Shown: in pieces, positions 57,946 through 64,000 of the stretch
Position numbering within the stretch: position 1 is the first letter of the stretch
How the letters are laid out: the number at the start of each line of letters is the position of its first letter
Source: Isoetes taiwanensis
Taxonomy: Eukaryota; Streptophyta; Lycopodiopsida; Isoetales; Isoetaceae
Assembly: GCA_021234155.1 (NCBI GenBank)
Contig: JAJEKV010000053.1
Location: forward strand, 2,836,077-2,900,076
DNA length: 64,000 nucleotides
Direction: 5' to 3'
Program-made: the position numbers and the translations under genes
Notes under the pieces: model-generated
What the model was told of the DNA's origin: nothing
Database searches by the model: none
Seen by the model: the letters and a program-made list of their open reading frames with translations, nothing else

Positions 57946-58080
57946 GTGGCGTTGCACTTTCTAACTTAATGCAACATAATATCGTTTCTCTATCTATTGT
58001 TCATTCATATATGTACTTTATCTACTTTGATCTAGGGTTATCGTTTGATAGTAAATTTGCAAACCATGGGCTAAATATAT

Positions 58081-61000
58081 AATAGAATAGAATAGAATAG
58101 AATAGAATATACATTATTGTCCCTTGTTATACGAGGCCCACAGACTTATGTAGCATGGGCGAGCTCCCGATGGGTGCTACTAACACATCATGGCTTTATT
58201 GTAGCCTTTTACGAAGGCTCCCTTTTTATTAATATCGGCACTCACTTTGGATCGGCTTCAAGGCCGTGCGGAGTCGCGTCGTTATCAATCAGCTTTAAAG
58301 GCAGCATTTTTAGGCGATTCTGATTAGCCTCCCGGGCGGCTCATATCGAAGTCCTTTTTCCTTATGTACTTCCCCATGCTTTGTCGTCATTTCACATATT
58401 AGCGTCACTAAATCTCTCATTGTTTACATCCTTGCCATCATGGCGTATATGGGCTGGCCCCATCTTATGTTTTGTATTTGTTCACGATGTCTCCATATAT
58501 TGGGCACTCATTGAGCATGCGATTCTCGTCTTCCACTTCCCCTCATCCACAGTTACATATCCATGCGTCTTTCTCTACTCTCCTCCATCACATCCTTTTC
58601 AATTCTTAGGTCATGGCTCCCCATCCTAAATCTTGCTAGGATATCCCTCTTGGTTTTCCTAGTAAATTATCTGGTACATCTTTTGCCCTATCCGATGTTA
58701 CGGGTTGAAAGCTTGTCATAAACCAAATTGTCTTGGGCCTGTGTGTTTTTTTGACCATGCTTGCGTAGCCTTGTTTGTCAATCCTCATTCCATTAAGCCT
58801 TCGTTTATAAAGGTCGCTCGGGTTCATCCCCATTTCTCACGGTCCACCTTTGCTACATCCACTGAACCATCCAGTTGCTTCGCGATAATGTGTGATTTTC
58901 TTTTCTTCATAATCGCGATATTAAGCTAGTTTATTCGGTTTCTCACTTGCATTATTTCTTATGAGGTGTCGATAGTCTTCTCCCATGCCCTTACCTCCAT
59001 TGGTTTTACGTCCCGTCTCATATACTATATTTGTTTGTGGTGTATTTGTTCTCGGCTTGAATTCCTGTTTATGCCATTGCACGAGGGATTCCTTCTGTTT
59101 TCCCATTTCTTTTACGTTAGCCCGGTCCCCAAGCCTCGGCCCAGTATAGTTCGCGTGGTCGCGACCACTGCCCCGAACGGATAGCATTTGATTTCCAGTC
59201 TATTATTACGCTTTTATTGCGAGAAATTTTTCATATTATAGTAACTCCCAATGGGCTGTTTGGAATCTTGTATATTGCCCCTTTAGCCCATTTCCACGTA
59301 CCATGTGTATCATTACCCCATGTATCTATACTCTGTTGACTCTTCTAGTTACGTTCCCAAATACTTGAACAATTTGTGTCTATTCATTGCGAAGACTATT
59401 TTGGTTTTGCAAGATTCTTGTCAACCACGACTTTTCGCGAAGGTCTCAATGATTTCGATAACTTTTGTGCATTCCCTTGTTTTTTGTGGCCATCATGCTC
59501 AGGTCATCGACATATAACATAATGGGTACCTTGGTTTCCCCTAGCGTAGGAGCGTCTATGTCCCCCTGCTGTTCTGCTATGAAATCTTGTAATGCATCTA
59601 TGTATATTCGAGCAGGTGTTGGGGATAAGCGGGCACCCTGTTTGACTCCGTGTGCAATCTATTGCTTTTCCCTCTTCTTCCATTTTTGCATATACACTAT
59701 AGTACAATCTTGCAATTGCCCCTACCATGTCTCTTGGTGCCTGCATATCTATGAGCCTCTGTATTAGCTTCTCCCTCGGGACTGTGTCAAAAGCCTTCCT
59801 AAAGCCCACAAAGCAGCATATTACTTTCTTCCCACGATTTTGCGTTACGTTCTATTAATATCACGAGGGTTACTAGGTGGTCGGTGGTTGAGTGCTCCGA
59901 CTGAAACACACTGCACGCCCACAGCTCTCAGGTTCTCTATCTCTGCCCATTGTTTCAACTTATTGTCTAGGACCTTTCTAAACCATTTTGCAAAGATGGA
60001 GCTAACCATTATGGTTCTGTAATTTCCAGGTTCATGTTTGCTCCCTCCCTTGTGTGGGGTATGACCCTATTGTGCGCCCATCTGCTGGGGTCAGGTGTGT
60101 ATTATCTTTGTTGAATATATCATCACCTATTTCCCTAGCGATTAATACGCACATTTTAGTAGTTCCACGGTTAGTCCATCACAGTCTGGAGCTTTGTTGT
60201 TGGCCATCCTATTTAGCGCTATCATCACTTCACCTATGTTGAAACATGGTGTGTCCATCTCTGTAATTCTGGTATTGGTCTTTGGGGAAGCCCGGTCTTA
60301 TACAAATTTTCAAGGTATCTCTCCCATCCATTTGCCCCCAATATCGCCTTGTGTGTTTTCCATTCTTCTTATTCCTTGTCCTTTTCCTTTAAATCCTTTT
60401 AATTTTTCGGGGTTGCTTTTTGAGTAGTTTAGCCAATCCCCATTGGTGTTGTACCAAGTTTTGTTTCTCTTTGCCTTCAACATCCTCGGATATACCACTT
60501 TTCAGCTTGATATGTCTCTCTTCCTCTGCTCTCTCGACCCTTCTTTTTTTGCTCTCTGCCTCATCATTATACGGGTTGAGGCCTTGAAGGCATCATTCCC
60601 CTTTTCTTCTCCTCTTCCCAAAAACTTACATTGCCACTTTTTCTTGTTATATCATTAAGCGTAATCTTTTAATTTTTAGATGCGCCACAGTGTTCCCCGG
60701 TTCCATTTCCCATTTCTTCTTTAATGGTGCCGCGAATGTCATTATTTATCACGAAATTGTATTCTTAACTTCCCGCATCGCTACCACTTGTTGTGTCATT
60801 TGAAACTGCTTTCGTTTCCTGTAAGTGTTAGCGTATGGGTCTATGACTCTCCCTTTTCCCGATCGGCCACTCTAGGAGCATAAATCCGGGGCTTCTCCGG
60901 ATTGGTGCCATTAATTTCATTATTACATAATCTACTATACTTTTCCGTGTGCGTTACGGCTCCATTGAAATTCCACGAACCTTCCACCCTCCAGTACTCC

Positions 61001-61745
61001 ATTAGCTATGGCTGACCCGAGTAGCACGTACATGCCGGTAACTCCCCCAGCATTGACTTAAGCACGTCCCTCGTATGTCTCTCCCACTCTGTGATCTTGC
61101 CATGGATCCATTTCGTTTGTTTCCCTCTATGCTTGCTGAGTTTGTGCTTGTTCTGTCACGTTACGGCATTCAGGATCCAGCCTATTAATCTATCCCATTG
61201 GCCCATGTTCCTTCCATTTCATCATAGTCCTCTCCCATTTCTAATAATTCACCTTATCAACATTGGGTGGGTAATATGCTGTTAACCACAATTAAATCCT
61301 TTTGCTTTGCTTGATTTGTATACTCAATAACTTATATCTCTTATTGACATCGGGTGTGAAATGCACTATTTACTACATTTCTTTTAACATACCAGAGCTA
61401 GACACACTTCCTCTTCCTATCAAAAATCTTTTTGTCCTTCCAGCCGTGAATAGTGGTACCCTCACCTCCTCGGCTGACGTTTTGTATTTGTGTTCCCCAT
61501 GTTTCTACCCGGACATATTATGTCACTGACTCATGCTCCTCAGCCTCTCACGTCATCCCAATGGTATCGATTACAATTCGATTACCCATATCATCAGCGT
61601 CTCTTTCCTCGGGGTTGCTCCTAAAGTCTCTGAGTTTTTGCTCTGTTTCCATTTCTTCTCGGTGGGTCCACGAAAGTGCTTTTGTGATGCCTTATGTCTT
61701 GGCCCAGTTCAATGTGTAGCCCCATCTCCTTTGCCTTGATAGCGG
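58081..61745 (-). mobile_element. LINE with F.KAFD.VPRE-type reverse transcriptase and (TTCTA)n tail
   Basis: The (ATAGA)n run at 58081-58107 is the tail of a minus-strand element ending CAAGGGACAATAATG. Reading 5' to 3', pieces include VDPPRRNGNRAKTQ near 61.7 kb, RWERYLENLY, MANNKAPDCDGLTVELLK, EPGNYRTIMVSSIFAKWFRK, CFVGFRKAFDTVPREKLIQR and then MLYVDDLSMMATKNKG (YVDD active site, about 59,500). The 3' coding end has RWGQP and TKHGEVHKEKGL. It is broken by many frameshifts. The tail and F.KAFD.VPRE motif separate it from the L1-type LINEs at 16.7 and 21.8 kb. The 5' limit is approximate. Confidence 0.85.
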
Positions 61746-62239
61746 TCTCAAAGTCACATGACTCCCATGCCCTTCACAAATTAAGAATTAGAGGCCGATC
61801 TTTGGAAACCCACCTCCTGGAACATGTTTTTTAAAAATGGTCCAACCATGAGTTCAAACAAAGATTTATAATCAGAAGCTTTCTTTGAAACTAAGAATAG
61901 CAACACCTCACAGCGACCAAAGCGGTCTGCCTCTTAATCATCTTTTCCTTAAAAACATATAAAATAGAGGAATTTTACTACCACTAGCACATTAACATAA
62001 ACAAACGGTATACAACCCTATTTACAAAGAGCTATTTGAGTAACTTCCTTCACCTTTTCCTTGCAAAACCCTCATACTATATCTATCAACTTGCCTCTGT
62101 TTTGTCACAATTCCAGTCCTAGAAGGATCAGCACAACTCTTGATACACTTTTCATTAGGAGTGCCATAAGATTACGCAAATTATGTGCAGTCATTGCCTT
62201 TCATTACTGTTGACCTCCACACATTGTGTAGATCTTACA
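61746..62239. other. No recognisable gene
   Basis: Spacer between the LINE and the peroxidase-like remnant; no motif seen. Confidence 0.5.
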
Positions 62240-62841
62240 ACACAAGGATTAGGATGTCTTTCTTAAACCCACACCATTTTAGGTCATGGCTGGCCATTGT
62301 TTTGAGAGCATGTTTTGCCCTGTCGATTTGTAATAATGACCCTCTCCTCATTACATCAAGTGCCAAATTGGCTTCCACCTTCTTCACTGGTGGAGGTCAA
62401 TTGGCTGATGTTCCTCCTCCTGCGCTAGTTAATCACAGCTTGGGCTGGCTCAAACTTGTTGAGAGAATGAGCCAATAATTCAGGCGGTCGTGAGTGTGTG
62501 CCACAGGCTGGTAGGCTTTCGATGGTAATAATCGTCGTGACAGCGCCATCGAAATTACCTTATCCCCAAATTCACCTCGTGGGTCAGGCCCCTTTTTAGA
62601 GCCATCTAATCTTCCAATGGGGACTTTAAACTCTTCATGCAAGAATCTTGTTGGAGGATATTGGAGCTACGCTTGAAAGAGACTCTTTGCTCTGTTGGCG
62701 GGGCCCAGAATTACACATCATCCTAGACACAAGAGTACTTTGAAGGCTGGAGCACACATGTGATCTCTTCACACAGGATTCCATGCAAAGGGCAAGAGCT
62801 ATAGCAATCAAAGAGGCAAGCAATTGTAAATGAAAGAGCAT
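62240..62841 (-). pseudogene. Possible class III peroxidase pseudogene
   Basis: The minus strand begins at 62841 with a signal-peptide-like MLFHLQLLASLIAIALALCM. Further on, in other frames, are FKVPIGRLDGSKK (family: VPLGRRDG), then LPACGTH with ELLAHSLNKFEPAQAV (family: LP.P...L...F...GL), then GSLLQIDRAKHALKTMASHD and LKWCGFKKD (family: GLL..D.AL...T...V..MA.D...F...F). The order and rough spacing fit a secreted plant heme peroxidase. The distal and proximal heme-His motifs (HFHDCF, SGAHTIG) are not visible, so the call rests on weaker segments. It is broken by several frame changes and would be inactive. Confidence 0.38.
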
Positions 62842-64000
62842 GCAATATTGAATGAAGGAAACATATTTATAGAAAATTTTTGTGACGTATTTGAGTCAAA
62901 GGTTAAAAAGTAGACCATGTCATCAAATCAAGAAGACATGGCATTTCAACTCTTCCGTTAAGATGCAGAAGAGTTTCTACACATAAGAGCTAAAGATAGA
63001 AAGGGAGAAAAAAAAAAAGGATAAGATTTAAAATGTACAACTATCCAAAATACCATGTTAAAACATCTACACCTTCTGCCAGCGGGCTCAAATGTACTGG
63101 GCTTGTAAAAATATAAAACTCATGGCTAAAAATACGCCAGCGATGACGGATCCATAATTTTGGCGGGCAAATGAAGGTTTTCCCACAGACCTTCAAGTTT
63201 ATAACAAACACCATTAAGACCACACGCTAACCACCCACGAAATATTGCTATCCATCGCCATGAACACCTAAATTACTTGGCTTCTGTCGAAAACCCTTAG
63301 GGTTTTGAACCATTACGGAACAACGGTGAACAGGAAGTATGCCACCTCGACACAGAAATGTACTATTTTTACCATAAAACTCTCACCATGTAGTGAACGC
63401 GTCAGGGCCTTTCACCGTGGTAGGCACCTTCCCATATCTTTTCTTTCCATATAAGATTCTTTGAAAACCCGCTTTCGGTTTAAATGTCAACAAAAATTCC
63501 AAAATGTCCAGATTTGGAATTAGAAATTGATTCAGTGACTCTACTCATTTCTATATTTGGGCCTAAAACAGTTACTTTGGACTAGATTCAATTGGCCATT
63601 CGTAGTTAAAGGCTGGGACCCTAAGTGCCAAGCCAAGCCGTCTTTGCTGTAAAGGCTCTTCACCGACACGAAAATCAAGCTCTTTGCGGTTGCAAAGCTT
63701 TATAGATGGCAAATTAATGAAAGTAAACGATTTTCCTCACGGTATACCACGAGAGGAGCTCCTTAGGGAGAATTTTTGCGAGAATTTTTTGCAAGCACAA
63801 AGCCCTATGTTGAAATTTGAGTCCCAAATTTGAGCCTTTTACTAGATAGGCGAGGAGAATCCAACGGAGTTGAGCTAATTTTATGAAGTGATTCCATTTG
63901 GGCGGCTCACGCCGATAAGCGGGATCTTGAGGTTTGCGATGTCGAGAGCAACTCCACGGTATCAGCGGAATGCTCTAGAGTGAAATTGCAAACCATAACA
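62842..64000. other. No recognisable gene to the window end
   Basis: About 1.15 kb without repeats or motifs that I can tie to a family. A 60-codon minus frame near 63041-63223 has nothing distinctive. Confidence 0.5.

Overview
This window looks like a gene-poor, repeat-choked stretch of a large land-plant nuclear genome. The evidence is a long PLS-class pentatricopeptide-repeat (PPR) gene with repeated MYAKC motifs, plant-type LINEs with a zf-RVT domain, Ty3-type retrotransposon debris, plant-type 1-Cys peroxiredoxin copies, and spliceosomal introns. The PPR style and the low gene density would fit a fern or lycophyte, but the species cannot be fixed from the sequence alone.

Layout. From 0.1 to 6.2 kb there is one apparently intact PPR gene (plus strand, two exons). 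It faces, tail to tail, a frameshifted paralogue (minus strand) that keeps the same short first intron. From 6.2 to 16.7 kb there are old repeats, a possible decayed DNA transposon with inverted ends, a fragment of a third PPR gene, a degenerate ~110-bp tandem array and a Ty3 reverse-transcriptase fragment. From 16.7 to 27.4 kb there are two minus-strand L1-type LINEs with a 5'-truncated LINE of another family between them. The second LINE is near full length, with gag-like, endonuclease, RT and zf-RVT parts. From 27.6 to 28.8 kb lies a Ty3 gag/protease remnant. From 30.7 to 36.6 kb a duplicated block carries two decayed 1-Cys peroxiredoxin copies. One block copy holds a retroelement insertion that the other lacks, so the insertion and its 7-bp target duplication can be read directly.

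From 38.6 to 40.0 kb there is a decayed plus-strand LINE. From 40.0 to 48.1 kb lies the most unusual part: decayed coding blocks on both strands, one resembling an LGIS-type transposase region and one carrying a ParB/sulfiredoxin-like motif. They are interspersed with more than ten copies of a GC-rich palindrome of the form TCGCGC-TAC-GCGCGA and with long inverted repeats. From 50.5 to 52.6 kb and from 58.1 to 61.7 kb there are two related LINEs with F.KAFD.VPRE reverse transcriptases, on the minus strand. Between them sits a tandemly duplicated, unrecognised gene end. Near 62.5 kb there is a possible class III peroxidase remnant.

Only the first PPR gene looks functional. Nearly everything else is mobile-element sequence or pseudogene. 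No rRNA, tRNA, CRISPR or bacterial-type operon was seen.
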